From assembly GCF_029223485.1 (NCBI RefSeq), contig NZ_JARHTP010000026.1, positions 96,361 through 160,360 on the forward strand: DNA of 64,000 nt, in the 5' to 3' direction. Position numbers and translations under genes: made by a program. Below, one piece after another: positions 34,754-44,071 of the stretch; positions within the stretch are counted from its first letter, which is position 1, and every line of letters begins with the position of its first letter. A model generated the notes under the pieces. That model had not been told where the DNA came from. It did no database searches and saw only the letters and a program-made list of their open reading frames with translations. This stretch comes from Streptomyces coacervatus. Lineage in GTDB: Bacteria > Actinomycetota > Actinomycetes > Streptomycetales > Streptomycetaceae.

Positions 34754-36160
34754 CTAGGCGACCACCACCTCCGAGTCTGCCCGCTCCGCCCTACGCAGCA
34801 ACGCCGCCGCCAGCAACCCACCCAGCAGCACGGCACAGGCCCCCACCAACTGCCCCGCCTCCAGCCCCGCGGCCAGTCCAACCCTCGGCACGCGAGAGCT
34901 CAGCACCGCTCCGAGCACGGCAACCCCCAACCCGTTCCCGAACTCGGCCAACGTCCCGTTCAGACCGGCTCCGACTCCCGCCTTCTCCGGAGGAATCGCG
35001 CTCATGATGGCGTGCGCCATCGCCGGGTTGGCGACCGCGCAGCCGCCCCCGATCAGCAACAGCCCCAGCAGCGTCCCGGCGTAACCCCCGGAGTCCAGCA
35101 GCGCGATGGAGACGAGACCGGCCGACATCAGCACCATCCCCAGCGCGATGGACACCGGCGTACCGAGCCTGCCCGCCCACTTCGCCGACAGCCCCGAGAA
35201 GTTGAGCACGACGACCGTCAGAGCGAGCGGCGCCGTCCGCAGACCGGCCTCCAAGGGGCCGTAGCCGAGCACGAATTGCAGATGCTGGGTGAGCAGGAAG
35301 AGCGCGCCTCCCATGCCGAAGGTGATCAGCACCGCTCCGGTGACGGCACCCGTGAACCGGCGGTCCCGGAAGAAGTGCAGGTCGAGCATGGGGTACGGGA
35401 TCCGGCTCTCCCAGTACGCGAAGCCACCGAGGACGAGTACGGCGACGGCCGCCGTGCCCAGCACCCGGCCCGACGTCCACCCGTGCTCCGGCCCGGAGAT
35501 GATCGCGAACACCAGCGAGGCCATGCCTATCGTGGAGAGCAGGGCGCCGAGGAGGTCGGGGCGGTCACCGCGAGGGTTCTTCGACTCAGGGACCAGGGCC
35601 ACTACGGCCACCAGACCCAGCGCCACCACCGGCAGGTTGATCAGGAAGATCGCGCCCCACCAGAAGTGGTTCAGCATGAAACCGCCGAGCAGCGGGCCGA
35701 TCGCGAATCCGAGCGCGTTGACCGCGGCCCAGATACCGATCGCCTTCGGCTGCTCCTCGGGCGTGAAGATCTGCATCGCGACGGCGAGCGTGGTGGTCAG
35801 CAGCAGTGCACCGCCGACGCCCATGCCCGCCCGCGCCGCGATCAACTGGGCGGTGCTGCCCGCGAGTCCGGCCACCAGCGAACCGATGCCGAACAGCGCC
35901 AGGCCCGCGATCAGCATCTTCTTACGGCCGTAGCGGTCCGCCGCGCTGCCCGCGCTGAGCAGCAGGCCGGACTGGACGAGGGAGTACGCGTTGATCATCC
36001 ACTGGATGTCGGAGGTCTCCGCACCCAACTCCTTTGTGAGGGAGGGGATCGCCACGTTCAGAACGGTGTTGTCGAGCAGCACGGTGAGCTGGGCGAGACA
36101 GATGACACCGAGGATCAGCCAGCGTTGGGGGTGGCCTTGGGACGTGGACGACGTAGACAT
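34754..36160 (-). CDS. DHA2-family MFS drug-efflux transporter
   Basis: This 468-residue protein has about 14 transmembrane helices. Key motifs are 'LDNTVLNVAIPSLTKELG' (motif D1-like), 'LLSAGSAADRYGRKKMLIAG' (motif A) and 'GARAGMGVGGALLLTTTLAV'-type motif C (seen as 'AARAGMGVGGALLLTTTLA'). It probably exports drugs by proton antiport. The ATG at 36160 is immediately preceded by the 39-bp palindrome; a GTG three codons earlier lies inside it. No normal ribosome site is available, so translation may be leaderless or weak until repression is lifted. Regulation by the TetR protein encoded downstream is inferred. Confidence 0.9.
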   Translation of the reverse strand: MSTSSTSQGHPQRWLILGVICLAQLTVLLDNTVLNVAIPSLTKELGAETSDIQWMINAYSLVQSGLLLSAGSAADRYGRKKMLIAGLALFGIGSLVAGLAGSTAQLIAARAGMGVGGALLLTTTLAVAMQIFTPEEQPKAIGIWAAVNALGFAIGPLLGGFMLNHFWWGAIFLINLPVVALGLVAVVALVPESKNPRGDRPDLLGALLSTIGMASLVFAIISGPEHGWTSGRVLGTAAVAVLVLGGFAYWESRIPYPMLDLHFFRDRRFTGAVTGAVLITFGMGGALFLLTQHLQFVLGYGPLEAGLRTAPLALTVVVLNFSGLSAKWAGRLGTPVSIALGMVLMSAGLVSIALLDSGGYAGTLLGLLLIGGGCAVANPAMAHAIMSAIPPEKAGVGAGLNGTLAEFGNGLGVAVLGAVLSSRVPRVGLAAGLEAGQLVGACAVLLGGLLAAALLRRAERADSEVVVA

Positions 36161-36199
36161 GTTGTACACCGTATAGCTGTCAGCTATACGGTGTACAAC
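36161..36199. promoter_or_regulatory. Perfect 39-bp palindromic operator
   Basis: The left arm gttgtacaccgtatagctg and its exact complement on the right are separated by one t. The element ends directly at the efflux ATG. The core tatagctgtcagctata is of the kind bound by TetR-type drug-efflux repressors. A 19-bp perfect arm is longer than most operators, so two repressor dimers or overlapping promoters are possible. Confidence 0.85.
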
Positions 36200-36225
36200 A
36201 AGTTTCTCGTCAGCTGTTCAGTTGC

Positions 36226-38484
36226 TCAGCTGCTCGCCTTCTGCGTCAGGTCATAGAAGGTGGACGATCCGACCGTCACCTTCTTGAAGTTCTTCTGGAC
36301 CCACGACGTGATCTGCGAGGACGTGCCGCTGCTGCTGCCGCCCATGCCGCCGCCGCTGCCGGACGAGATGAAGTAGTGGATCCTGCCGTCCGCCACGTAC
36401 TTCTTGAACTGCGCCAGCGTCGGGGACGGGTCGGTGCCGTTGAAGCCGCCGATGGCCATCACCGCGTCGCCGGTGGAGAGCTGGTAGCTCGCCGCGTTCT
36501 GGGCGCCGATGGCGGCCGCGACCCAGGTGTACTTGGACGAGTCGGTCTCCAGCAGCTTCTTGGCCTGGGAGCTGACGCTCGCGCCGTTCAGCAGGCCGCC
36601 GACGCCACCGCCGCCGCCCATGCCGCCGCCGTCGCCACCCGTCTGACCGCCGGGCATGCCGCCCTGCCGGCCCTGCTGGTTCTGGGTGTTGCCGTTCTGG
36701 CCGGGCATGCCGCCGCCGAAGCCGCCGTTGCCGTTGCCGGTGGTGCCGCCGCCCGGGAAGCCGTTGCCGTTCTGGGTGTTGCCGTTGCCGTTCTGCTGAC
36801 CCTGCTGGTTCTGCTGGCCCGGCATTCCGCCGCCCGTGCCGCCCCGCATGCCGCCACCGCCGCCGGGACCGCCGCGGCCGCCGCCCATCATGCTCGCGCC
36901 GGCCGGACCGGCCGTGACGATGGAGCCGGTGTGGCCCGTCTGCAGGGTGCTGATGGTGTACGCGGTCGGGCCGGCCAGTGAGGCCGCCAGGCCCACGGCC
37001 GCCGCCCCGAGGGCGAGCTGACGGTTGATCCGGCCGGCGAAGATCAGGCCGAGCGCGGCGACCAGGCCGCCGACCAGGACCAGGTACTTCAGCCAGGGCA
37101 GATAGTCCGAGGTGCGGTTGAGGAGGACGTACCCCCAGGCGGCGCTCGCCACGACCGCGGCCGCGAGGGTGAGGGACGCCCAGATCTCGCGCCTCTTCTC
37201 CCACAGGAGCGCGGAGCCCATGCCGATCACGGCGGCGAGATAGGGGGCGAGGGCCACCGTGTAGTACTGGTGGAAGATGCCCGCCATGTAGCTGAAGACG
37301 ACCATGGTGAGGAGCAGCGAGCCGCCCCAGACCAGGAACGAGGCGCGGGTCACGGACGTCCGCTTGTACTTGCGCGTGGCCACCAGGCCCGCGCCGAAGA
37401 GGATCAGCGCGGCCGGCAGCAGCCACGAGATCTGGCTGCCGACCTCGGAGCTGAACATCCGGTTCCAGCCGGTCTCGCCCCACATGCCGGTGCCGCCGCC
37501 ACCGCCACCGCCACCGACGCTGCCGGTCTCGTTGCCGCTGAGGCGGCCGAAGCCGTTGTAACCGAAGGTCAGCGAAAGGAAGCTGTTGTCCTGCGAACCG
37601 CCGATGTACGGGCGGGAGGAGGCGGGCCACAGCTCGACGATCGCGACCCACCAGCCTCCGGAGACCACCAACGCGGCCGTGGCGGCGGCCAGTTGACCGA
37701 GCCGCTTCCTCAAGGACACCGGCGCGCAGATCGCGTACACGAAGGCGAGCGCCGGAAGGATCAGGAAGGCCTGCAGGGTCTTGCCGAGGAACGCGAAACC
37801 GATCGCGACACCGGCCCACACCAGCCACTTCGTACGGCCGTCCTCGATGGCGCGGACCACGAAGTAGCAGGCGAGCGCCATCAGCAGCGCCAGCATGGCG
37901 TCCGGGTTGTTGAACCGGAACATCAGCGCAGCGACGGGAGTGAGCGCGAGCACCGCGCCCGCGATCAGACCGGCCCCGGGGCTGAACCGGCGGCGCACGG
38001 ATGCGTACACGACAGCGACCGTCGCGATGCCCATGAGGACCTCGGGGACGAGGATCGCCCACGAGTTGAGGCCGAAGATGCGGACCGACAGCTCCATCGG
38101 CCACAGGGAGGCCGGGGGCTTGTCGACGGTGATGGCGTTGCCCGCGTCCAGCGAGCCGAAGAAGAACGCCTTCCAGCTCTTGCTGCCGGCCTGGACGGCC
38201 GCCGAGTAGAAGGAGTTGGCGTAGCCGGAGGCGCTCAGGTTGTAGAGGTAGAGCAGGCCGGTGGCGAGGAGCAGGCCGAGGAAGGCCGGGCGTGCCCAGC
38301 GGGGGTCCTCGGGGCGGCCGCGCCACAGTCTCCGTACAAAGGGCTGCTTGGGCTCGCCGGCCTCGGGGGCCGGGGCGGCCGACGGAGCCACGGGCTCCTG
38401 CACGGCCGTCGTCGGCTCCGGCCCCCAGGAGGAGGGGCCGTAGCCCTCCCCCTGATGGGTCGGACGGTCGTAGTGGGTGGTCAT
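36226..38484 (-). CDS. GT39/ArnT-like membrane glycosyltransferase
   Basis: The 752-residue protein has a Pro/Ala-rich cytoplasmic N-terminus, about 12 transmembrane helices from residue 66, and the PMT_2/ArnT signature 'DAGNAITVDKPPASLWPMEL' (Asp at 121). 'FRFNNPDAMLALLMALACYF' carries a second acidic loop motif. Such enzymes transfer sugars from polyprenyl-phosphate donors outside the membrane. Residues about 535-640 are an extreme Gly/Asn/Gln repeat, followed by a soluble domain of 120 residues ('YTWVAAAIGAQNAASYQLST', 'GDAVMAIGGFNGTDPSPTLA'). Its ATG lies two bases after the stop of the GT2-GtrA gene, whose product could make the lipid-linked donor. Confidence 0.88.
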   Translation of the reverse strand: MTTHYDRPTHQGEGYGPSSWGPEPTTAVQEPVAPSAAPAPEAGEPKQPFVRRLWRGRPEDPRWARPAFLGLLLATGLLYLYNLSASGYANSFYSAAVQAGSKSWKAFFFGSLDAGNAITVDKPPASLWPMELSVRIFGLNSWAILVPEVLMGIATVAVVYASVRRRFSPGAGLIAGAVLALTPVAALMFRFNNPDAMLALLMALACYFVVRAIEDGRTKWLVWAGVAIGFAFLGKTLQAFLILPALAFVYAICAPVSLRKRLGQLAAATAALVVSGGWWVAIVELWPASSRPYIGGSQDNSFLSLTFGYNGFGRLSGNETGSVGGGGGGGGTGMWGETGWNRMFSSEVGSQISWLLPAALILFGAGLVATRKYKRTSVTRASFLVWGGSLLLTMVVFSYMAGIFHQYYTVALAPYLAAVIGMGSALLWEKRREIWASLTLAAAVVASAAWGYVLLNRTSDYLPWLKYLVLVGGLVAALGLIFAGRINRQLALGAAAVGLAASLAGPTAYTISTLQTGHTGSIVTAGPAGASMMGGGRGGPGGGGGMRGGTGGGMPGQQNQQGQQNGNGNTQNGNGFPGGGTTGNGNGGFGGGMPGQNGNTQNQQGRQGGMPGGQTGGDGGGMGGGGGVGGLLNGASVSSQAKKLLETDSSKYTWVAAAIGAQNAASYQLSTGDAVMAIGGFNGTDPSPTLAQFKKYVADGRIHYFISSGSGGGMGGSSSGTSSQITSWVQKNFKKVTVGSSTFYDLTQKASS

Positions 38485-38486
38485 CG

Positions 38487-40010
38487 TCAGTCCCTCGGAT
38501 CGGTGTCGGTCGGACGCACCGGCTGCAGATGCATGGTGGCGTCCTCCCAGCGCTGGTCCGCGACTTCACCGGCGCGGAACTGGGTCGTCTGGCGGTTCTG
38601 GTACTGGTACGGGTTCTGGTTCTGGTTCTGCACGTTCGGGTGCGCGTTCGGGCGCTGCGGCAGCGGGGGCTGCGGCTGGTACGCCTGCTGCGGGTACTGG
38701 GCCGTGGCGTAGGTCGCGTAGGTCGGCGAGGACGGGGTGTGCGAGGCCACCACCGTGGACTGCCCGCTGTCGCTCTTGTCCGGGAAGACCCAGGCGCGGA
38801 AGAGCAGGAAGCGCAGCACCGTCGCCGCGAGGTTGGCGGCGATGAGGACCGCCAGCTCGGTGGAGTGCCCGGGGTCGGACGTCGCCGCGTTCAGGGCGGC
38901 GAGCGAACCGCTGGTCAGGGCGAGCCCGATACCGAAGACCACCAGGCCCTGCGCCTGGTGCCGGACGGCGCCGCCACTTCCGCGCACTCCGAAGGTGAGG
39001 CGCCGGTTGGCCGCCGTATTGGCGACGGCGGAGACCAGCAGGGCGAGCGCGTTGGCGACCTGGGAGCCGCCGAACTGCCGGAAGAGGCTGTAGAGGACGA
39101 GATAGAAGAGGGTCGACAGTCCGCCGACGACACAGAACCCGACGAGCTGGCGGGCCAGCCCCTTCGGTACGTCCTGGATGTCGCGGTCGCGCGGGTCGTC
39201 GCCGAAGGGCCGGGTGATCCGGTCCAGCGGCAGCGACCCGGTGGCCAGGGCCTTGCCCACGCGCCACACCCCCTTGAGGTCCTCGGTCGCCGTCTTCACG
39301 ATGTGGACGGTCGAGTCGGGGTCGTCGACCCAGTCGACAGGCACTTCGTGGATACGAAGCCCCGCGCGCTCGGCGATGACCAGCATCTCGGTGTCGAAGA
39401 ACCAGCCGGTGTCCTCGACCAGCGGCAGCAGCACCTGCGCGACATCACGCCGGATCGCCTTGAAACCGCACTGCGCGTCGGAGAAGCGGGCCTGCAGCGA
39501 GCCCCGCAGGATGAGGTTGTACGCCCGGCTGATGAACTCCCGCTTGGGACCGCGTACGACGCGGGAGGAGCGGGCCAGCCGGGAGCCGATCGCCAGGTCC
39601 GAGTGGCCCGAGATCAGCGGCGCCACCAGCGGCAGCAGTGCATTGAGGTCGGTCGACAGGTCCACGTCCATATAGGCAAGGATCGGCGCCTCCGAAGCGG
39701 ACCACACCGTCCGCAGGGCGCGACCCCGGCCCTTCTGCTCCAGTCGGAAGTTGGAGACCTCGGGGATCTCCTCCTCCAGCCGCGCCGCCACCTGTGGGGT
39801 GGTGTCCGTCGACGCGTTGTCCGCGATCGTGATGCGGAACGCGTAGGGGAACGTGCGCTTGAGGTGGTCGTGCAGTCTCTGCACACACGGCTGGAGGTCC
39901 TTCTCCTCGTTGTAGACGGGGATCACTACGTCCAGGACAGGCGTACCGGCGTCGCCGGCCGGGAGGTGCTCCCGCGCCGGCAGGGTGCCGGGAGAAGAGT
40001 CGGTTCGCAT
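38487..40010 (-). CDS. GT2 glycosyltransferase fused to GtrA-like domain
   Basis: The 507-residue protein has an N-terminal GT2 domain of the dolichyl/polyprenyl-phosphate glycosyltransferase type ('VLDVVIPVYNEEKDLQPCVQ', 'ADNASTDTTPQVA', the DxD region 'LAYMDVDLSTDLNALLPLV', 'RFSDAQCGFKAIRRDVAQVL'). A GtrA domain with four helices follows (about 300-420). The last 90 residues are Gln/Asn/Pro-rich and disordered. It probably builds a polyprenyl-phosphate sugar and flips or presents it for the ArnT-like enzyme encoded two bases downstream. The ATG at 40010 is chosen; longer readings run into the kinase gene. The upstream kinase gene ends 15 bp away. Confidence 0.88.
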   Translation of the reverse strand: MRTDSSPGTLPAREHLPAGDAGTPVLDVVIPVYNEEKDLQPCVQRLHDHLKRTFPYAFRITIADNASTDTTPQVAARLEEEIPEVSNFRLEQKGRGRALRTVWSASEAPILAYMDVDLSTDLNALLPLVAPLISGHSDLAIGSRLARSSRVVRGPKREFISRAYNLILRGSLQARFSDAQCGFKAIRRDVAQVLLPLVEDTGWFFDTEMLVIAERAGLRIHEVPVDWVDDPDSTVHIVKTATEDLKGVWRVGKALATGSLPLDRITRPFGDDPRDRDIQDVPKGLARQLVGFCVVGGLSTLFYLVLYSLFRQFGGSQVANALALLVSAVANTAANRRLTFGVRGSGGAVRHQAQGLVVFGIGLALTSGSLAALNAATSDPGHSTELAVLIAANLAATVLRFLLFRAWVFPDKSDSGQSTVVASHTPSSPTYATYATAQYPQQAYQPQPPLPQRPNAHPNVQNQNQNPYQYQNRQTTQFRAGEVADQRWEDATMHLQPVRPTDTDPRD

Positions 40011-40024
40011 GACAACGACTCTGG

Positions 40025-41644
40025 TCAAGTGCCCTGTTGCACCCATGTGGTGGCACTGTGGTCTGCCTGTGAGTGCGATTGCCAATTCGTTTCGGGGGCC
40101 GGGCGGGGCAGCACCGGGGCAAGCGCCGGCAAATGCACGGTGAACACCGTGCGCCCAGGAACGCTGTCCACGGTCACGGCACCACCGTGCGCGGTCGCAA
40201 CGGCCTGCACGATGGCAAGGCCGAGGCCCGTCGACCCGGAGGCACGGGAGCGCGACGAGTCGCCACGGGCGAACCGCTCGAAGACATGCGGCAGCAGCTC
40301 CGCCGGAATCCCCTGCCCGTTGTCCTCGACGTCCACACACATCCACGGTCCGCGGCGCTGGATGCGGGCGGTGATGGTCGTGCCGGGGGCGGTGTGCTTG
40401 CGGGCGTTGCCCAACAGGTTGACCAGCACCTGCTGGATCCGTGCCGCGTCCGCGGACACGAGCGCGGGCTCGTCCGGCAGATCGAGCCGCCAGTTGTGAT
40501 CCATACCGGCCGCACGGGAGTCGCTGATCGTGTCGACGACCAGGGGTATGAGGTCGGTCTGCTCGAACTGAAGCGGACGTCCGGCATCCAGCCGGGCCAG
40601 GAGGAGGAGGTCTTCGACAAGCAGCGTCATACGGCCCGCCTCGGACTCGATACGACCGAGGGCGTGCCGGGTGTCGGGCCCGATCTGCTCTCTGCCACGC
40701 CTGGTCAGCTCGGCGTACCCGCGGATGGACGCGAGTGGTGTACGGAGCTCATGACTGGCATCGGCCACGAACTGCCGCACCCGCATCTCGCTCTGCTGCC
40801 GCGAGTGCAGCGCGCCATGGACATGGTCCAGCATCCGGTTGAGCGCGGCCCCGACCTGCCCGACCTCGGTATGCGGATCGGTCTCGGACTCGGCGACACG
40901 CTCGCTGAGGTTCACCTCGCCGGTGTGGAGGGGGAGTTCGGAGACCCGGGTGGCGGTGGCGGCGACCCGGCGGAGGGGGCGGGTGGCTACGCCGACGAGG
41001 ACGTAGCCGGCGATTACGGCTGCGCCGAGGCCGGCGGCGGTGACGCTTACCTCGACGAGGATGAGGGTGTTGATAGTGCCGTCGTCTTCCGAGGTCGGGA
41101 CGGCGACGTAGTAGCTGCCGTTGACACCCGTGACGTACTTGGCGTGATAGGTGCCCCGCCCGGGGATCTCCACGGTGTGGATCTTTTTGTCCTGGGCGAC
41201 CTGGTTGAGCACCTTGATCTGGGCGTCGCTCAACGTCTCCGCGTCCATCTGCGGAACGTTGTTGGTGTCGGTGGACTTCTTCCCGACCTTGGCGTCGGTG
41301 ATGGTGCCGTTCTGGACCTTCGCAGCGATCGTGCCCTCGGGCTGCGGGCCTTTGACGAACTGAATGAGGTCCGTGTTCCTGCCCTTCTGTTCGACGGGCA
41401 GGTTGCGGTTCCCCTTGTCGTCTCCCGGTGGTCCGAAACCACCCGAAGCGCGCGCCGAGACCTCGTCCAGCCGACCGTCCAACTGGGTGTAGAGATGCGA
41501 CCGCAGCGCCAGAGTCGTCACCGTACCGATCACCGCACACACGGTGGCGATCAGCACCACAGAAGCGACGACGAGCCGCGCCCGCAGGGTGCGCGGCTGT
41601 CCCGCTCGTCGCTTCTGCGTACGCGGTCGTCGTCGTCCGCTCAT
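40025..41644 (-). CDS. Sensor histidine kinase
   Basis: This 539-residue kinase has a first transmembrane helix (LVVASVVLIATVCAVIGTVT, about 25-44), an extracytoplasmic sensor of about 140 residues, a second helix (VTAAGLGAAVIAGYVLVGVA), a HAMP domain, a HisKA box 'ADASHELRTPLASIRGYAEL' with the phospho-accepting His, and an HATPase domain (N box 'VNLLGNARKHTAP', G boxes 'VEDNGQGIP' and 'GLGLAIVQAVATAHGG'). All catalytic boxes are intact. The ATG overlaps the response regulator stop as ATGA. The signal is unknown; the linked glycosyltransferases suggest an envelope role. Confidence 0.94.
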   Translation of the reverse strand: MSGRRRPRTQKRRAGQPRTLRARLVVASVVLIATVCAVIGTVTTLALRSHLYTQLDGRLDEVSARASGGFGPPGDDKGNRNLPVEQKGRNTDLIQFVKGPQPEGTIAAKVQNGTITDAKVGKKSTDTNNVPQMDAETLSDAQIKVLNQVAQDKKIHTVEIPGRGTYHAKYVTGVNGSYYVAVPTSEDDGTINTLILVEVSVTAAGLGAAVIAGYVLVGVATRPLRRVAATATRVSELPLHTGEVNLSERVAESETDPHTEVGQVGAALNRMLDHVHGALHSRQQSEMRVRQFVADASHELRTPLASIRGYAELTRRGREQIGPDTRHALGRIESEAGRMTLLVEDLLLLARLDAGRPLQFEQTDLIPLVVDTISDSRAAGMDHNWRLDLPDEPALVSADAARIQQVLVNLLGNARKHTAPGTTITARIQRRGPWMCVDVEDNGQGIPAELLPHVFERFARGDSSRSRASGSTGLGLAIVQAVATAHGGAVTVDSVPGRTVFTVHLPALAPVLPRPAPETNWQSHSQADHSATTWVQQGT

Positions 41645-42390
41645 GACGCGGCAGGCTTGATCAGATAACCGGCCCCACGCCGGGTGTGGATCATCGGCTC
41701 ACGACCGGCATCGATCTTCCGGCGCAGATAGGAGATGTAGAGCTCGACCACATTGGCCTGCCCACCGAAGTCGTACGACCACACACGGTCGAGTATCTGA
41801 GCCTTGCTGAGCACGCGCCGCGGGTTCCGCATCAGGAACCGCAGCAGCTCGAACTCGGTGGCGGTGAGGTGGATACCCTCCCCGGCGCGGCTGACCTCGT
41901 GGCTGTCCTCGTCCAGCGTCAGATCGCCGACGACAAGCACGGAGTCCGACCGCCGGTCGGCGGCACCGGAGCGCCGGATCAGCCCACGCAGCCGTGCCAC
42001 GACCTCCTCCAGGCTGAACGGCTTGGTGACGTAGTCGTCACCGCCGGCGGTGAGGCCCGCGATCCGGTCCTCGACCGCGTCCTTCGCGGTCAGGAACAGA
42101 ACCGGCACGTCGGGCAACTCACGGCGCAGGCGGCCCAGCACGGCCAGCCCGTCCATGTCGGGCAGCATCATGTCCAGCACGACGGCGTCGGGCCGGAACT
42201 CCCGCGCGGTCTGGATGGCACCCGTGCCATCCCCTGCACTACGGATCTGCCATCCCTCATAGCGAAGGGCCATGGACAGCAGCTCGGTGATCGACATCTC
42301 GTCGTCCACCACAAGCACTCGGACGGGGCTCCCGTCCGGCCTCAGCAGTTCGGTGCGCCCCTGGGGCGAGGTCGTGGTCATGGTGGACAC
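41641..42390 (-). CDS. OmpR/PhoB-family response regulator
   Basis: The 249-residue regulator has a receiver domain (VRVLVVDDEMSITELLSMAL, phospho-acceptor Asp in 'DAVVLDMMLPDMDGLAVL', Lys in 'DDYVTKPFSLEEVVARL') and a C-terminal winged helix ('TATEFELLRFLMRNPRRVLS', then 'KAQILDRVWSYDFGGQANVV' and 'YISYLRRKIDAG'). GTG at 42390 is chosen because AGAGGA lies ten bases upstream; ATG 42381 is the alternative. It is the first gene of the regulator-kinase-GT2-GT39 series. The operon order suggests that the system controls the glycosyltransferases as well as itself. Confidence 0.94.
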   Translation of the reverse strand: MSTMTTTSPQGRTELLRPDGSPVRVLVVDDEMSITELLSMALRYEGWQIRSAGDGTGAIQTAREFRPDAVVLDMMLPDMDGLAVLGRLRRELPDVPVLFLTAKDAVEDRIAGLTAGGDDYVTKPFSLEEVVARLRGLIRRSGAADRRSDSVLVVGDLTLDEDSHEVSRAGEGIHLTATEFELLRFLMRNPRRVLSKAQILDRVWSYDFGGQANVVELYISYLRRKIDAGREPMIHTRRGAGYLIKPAAS

Positions 42391-42596
42391 ACTGTCTGGA
42401 TCCTCTGAGAGCACCCTTTCGACAACCTGTGATTTCCCTAAGAAACGCACAGGCACCTCTCAGGGAACGCCTGGGAACCTCTTGCCCAGCGGCGCCCGCG
42501 CAGGTCGAGCCCATCATCACCGGCCGATGGTGATCAGGGCGTAAAGACTCCCTGTGGGGATCTTGAGTGTGAGTGACGTCGTTGGTGACGTCGTTC

Positions 42597-43565
42597 TCAA
42601 AGCCCGAACAACCGCGCCCCGTTGTCATGGCACACGCCCCGCAGCCACTCCTCCCCGAGCCCCAGCCGCTCCAGGGCGTGCAGCTGATGGACGTACGGAT
42701 AAGGGATGTTGGGAAAGTCGCTGCCCAGCAGGATCCGGTCGCCGAGGTCGCCCAGCCGTGGCAGCGCCCGCCGCGGGAACGGCGCGAACCGCTCGCTGAA
42801 GTCCGTGAACGCCATCGTCGTGTCCAGCCGCACCTCCCGGTACCGCTCGGCGAGGTCCAGGAAGTCCTCGTACTCCGGCATCCCCATGTGCGCCACGACC
42901 AGCCGCAGCCGCGGATGCCGGGCGAGCACGCGCGCGACGGGCTCGGGCCCGGTGTGCTTGCCGGGCGCCGGCCCCGACCCGCAGTGCATCACCACCGGAA
43001 CCCCGGCCTCGGCGAGCAAACCCCAAGCGGGGTCGAGGAGTTCACTCGCCGGGTCGTACGCCCCCACCTGTACATGCGCCTTGAAGACCCGTGCGCCCGC
43101 CTCGATCGCCTCCCGGACGTACGCCTCGACTCCCGCTTCCGGAAAGAGGGTTGAGGTGTGCAGACAGTCGGGCGTACGGCGGGCGAAGTCGACGGCCCAG
43201 TCGTTGAGCCACTGCGCCATGCCGGCCTTGTGCGGATAGAGCATGGCGGTGAAGCCGCGCACGCCGAACTCCCGTATCAGTGCGACCCGTTCCTCTTCCT
43301 CCTTCCGATAGGTGATCGGCCATTCGACGCCGCCGGTCAGCGGCCCGAGCGAGTCGAAGTAGCCCCAGACCTTGCGCAGCACCCGCTCGGGCATGAAGTG
43401 GGTGTGCACGTCGACCAGCCCGGGCAGCCCGAGCCGCTGCCAGAACCGCCGCACATCCTCGGCCTCAGGCATACGCCCTCGCGAATCCGTAACTGCGCTC
43501 GTCCAGGCGGTGGACGGTACGGAAGAGGTGACGACAGGCGACGGTGCAACGGGCTGATCGCTCAT
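42597..43565 (-). CDS. Amidohydrolase-family (TIM-barrel) protein
   Basis: The 322-residue protein belongs to the amidohydrolase-2 group: 'GLVDVHTHFMPERVLRKVW' (metal HxH), 'FKAHVQVGAYDPASELLD', 'PVVMHCGSGPAPGKHTGPEP', 'LRLVVAHMGMPEYEDFLDLA' and the C-terminal 'RILLGSDFPNIPYPYVHQLH' with the catalytic Asp. These enzymes are decarboxylases or hydrolases of the ACMSD and hydroxyphthalate type. The ATG at 43565 has only a weak GGAC site. The first 35 residues are a Ser/Thr/Val-rich extension. No pathway genes flank it, so the substrate is unknown. Confidence 0.87.
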   Translation of the reverse strand: MSDQPVAPSPVVTSSVPSTAWTSAVTDSRGRMPEAEDVRRFWQRLGLPGLVDVHTHFMPERVLRKVWGYFDSLGPLTGGVEWPITYRKEEEERVALIREFGVRGFTAMLYPHKAGMAQWLNDWAVDFARRTPDCLHTSTLFPEAGVEAYVREAIEAGARVFKAHVQVGAYDPASELLDPAWGLLAEAGVPVVMHCGSGPAPGKHTGPEPVARVLARHPRLRLVVAHMGMPEYEDFLDLAERYREVRLDTTMAFTDFSERFAPFPRRALPRLGDLGDRILLGSDFPNIPYPYVHQLHALERLGLGEEWLRGVCHDNGARLFGL

Positions 43566-44071
43566 GTCGTCCACGATCGACCGGAGAGGGATGGGGTGTC
43601 CATAGCGCCTACCAAAGGAGATCCAGTAGTGGAGGGTGCAGGGTATGGGAGCCCTGGAGCGGATCATCGCTCGCCTGGGGCGAACTGACGAGCCGAATCC
43701 GTGTCCCGGCGGATTTGGGTTCGCGGCACGTGGAGATCTGACGGGCGAACAATGGGCCACAGTGGAGCCTCTGTTGTCGAGGTTGCACTCCGCGTTCTTG
43801 GCCGTAGCCCGCGAACCGTGCGACGCCATCGCGCGTTACGGCAAGTGCAGGCTGATGCGGGGAGAGATTCTCTCGGGGCGGATCACCGGTCTCCTCGAAT
43901 TCGGTTATCGGGGAATCGGGAGCAGGAACGCAGGTATTCCCACTCGTCAGAGACATGGCGGGACGATTCCGCGCGGGTCACACGATTGGCCGCGCCCGAG
44001 ATGAAACCCGCCGCAGGAGTAGGCAGAGTGATGGACGCAAGGCAACACACCAAACACGCCTGGAGATATCC
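43566..44071. other. Degraded intergenic region with transposase scrap
   Basis: No intact gene is seen. Readings of 120 codons exist in two plus frames but lack domains and proper starts. The one recognisable piece is a 16-codon match to the N-terminus of IS5-type transposases at 43729-43776. The end of the stretch must hold the promoter of the small secreted protein gene at 44072. Confidence 0.5.
43729..43776 (+). pseudogene. Transposase N-terminal fragment (IS5-type, DUF4096-like)
   Basis: The 16 codons 'RGDLTGEQWATVEPLL' correspond to the start of IS5-family transposases common in Streptomyces. The frame stays open, but what follows (SRLHSAFLAVAREPCDAIAR) does not resemble transposase. 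It is a remnant of a deleted insertion sequence; no terminal inverted repeats could be recognised. Confidence 0.45.

Noticed and set aside
36560..36885. Repeat tract that might be a CRISPR-like or minisatellite array
   Set aside because: It is in-frame coding sequence for Gly/Asn/Gln repeats of a glycosyltransferase, with irregular units and no spacers.
40025..42390. Vancomycin-type or antibiotic cluster regulator
   Set aside because: The two-component pair is followed by polyprenyl-phosphate-type glycosyltransferases and no biosynthetic or resistance genes.
43636..44004. Complete insertion sequence
   Set aside because: Only 16 codons of transposase similarity are present; no inverted terminal repeats or remaining transposase motifs were found.
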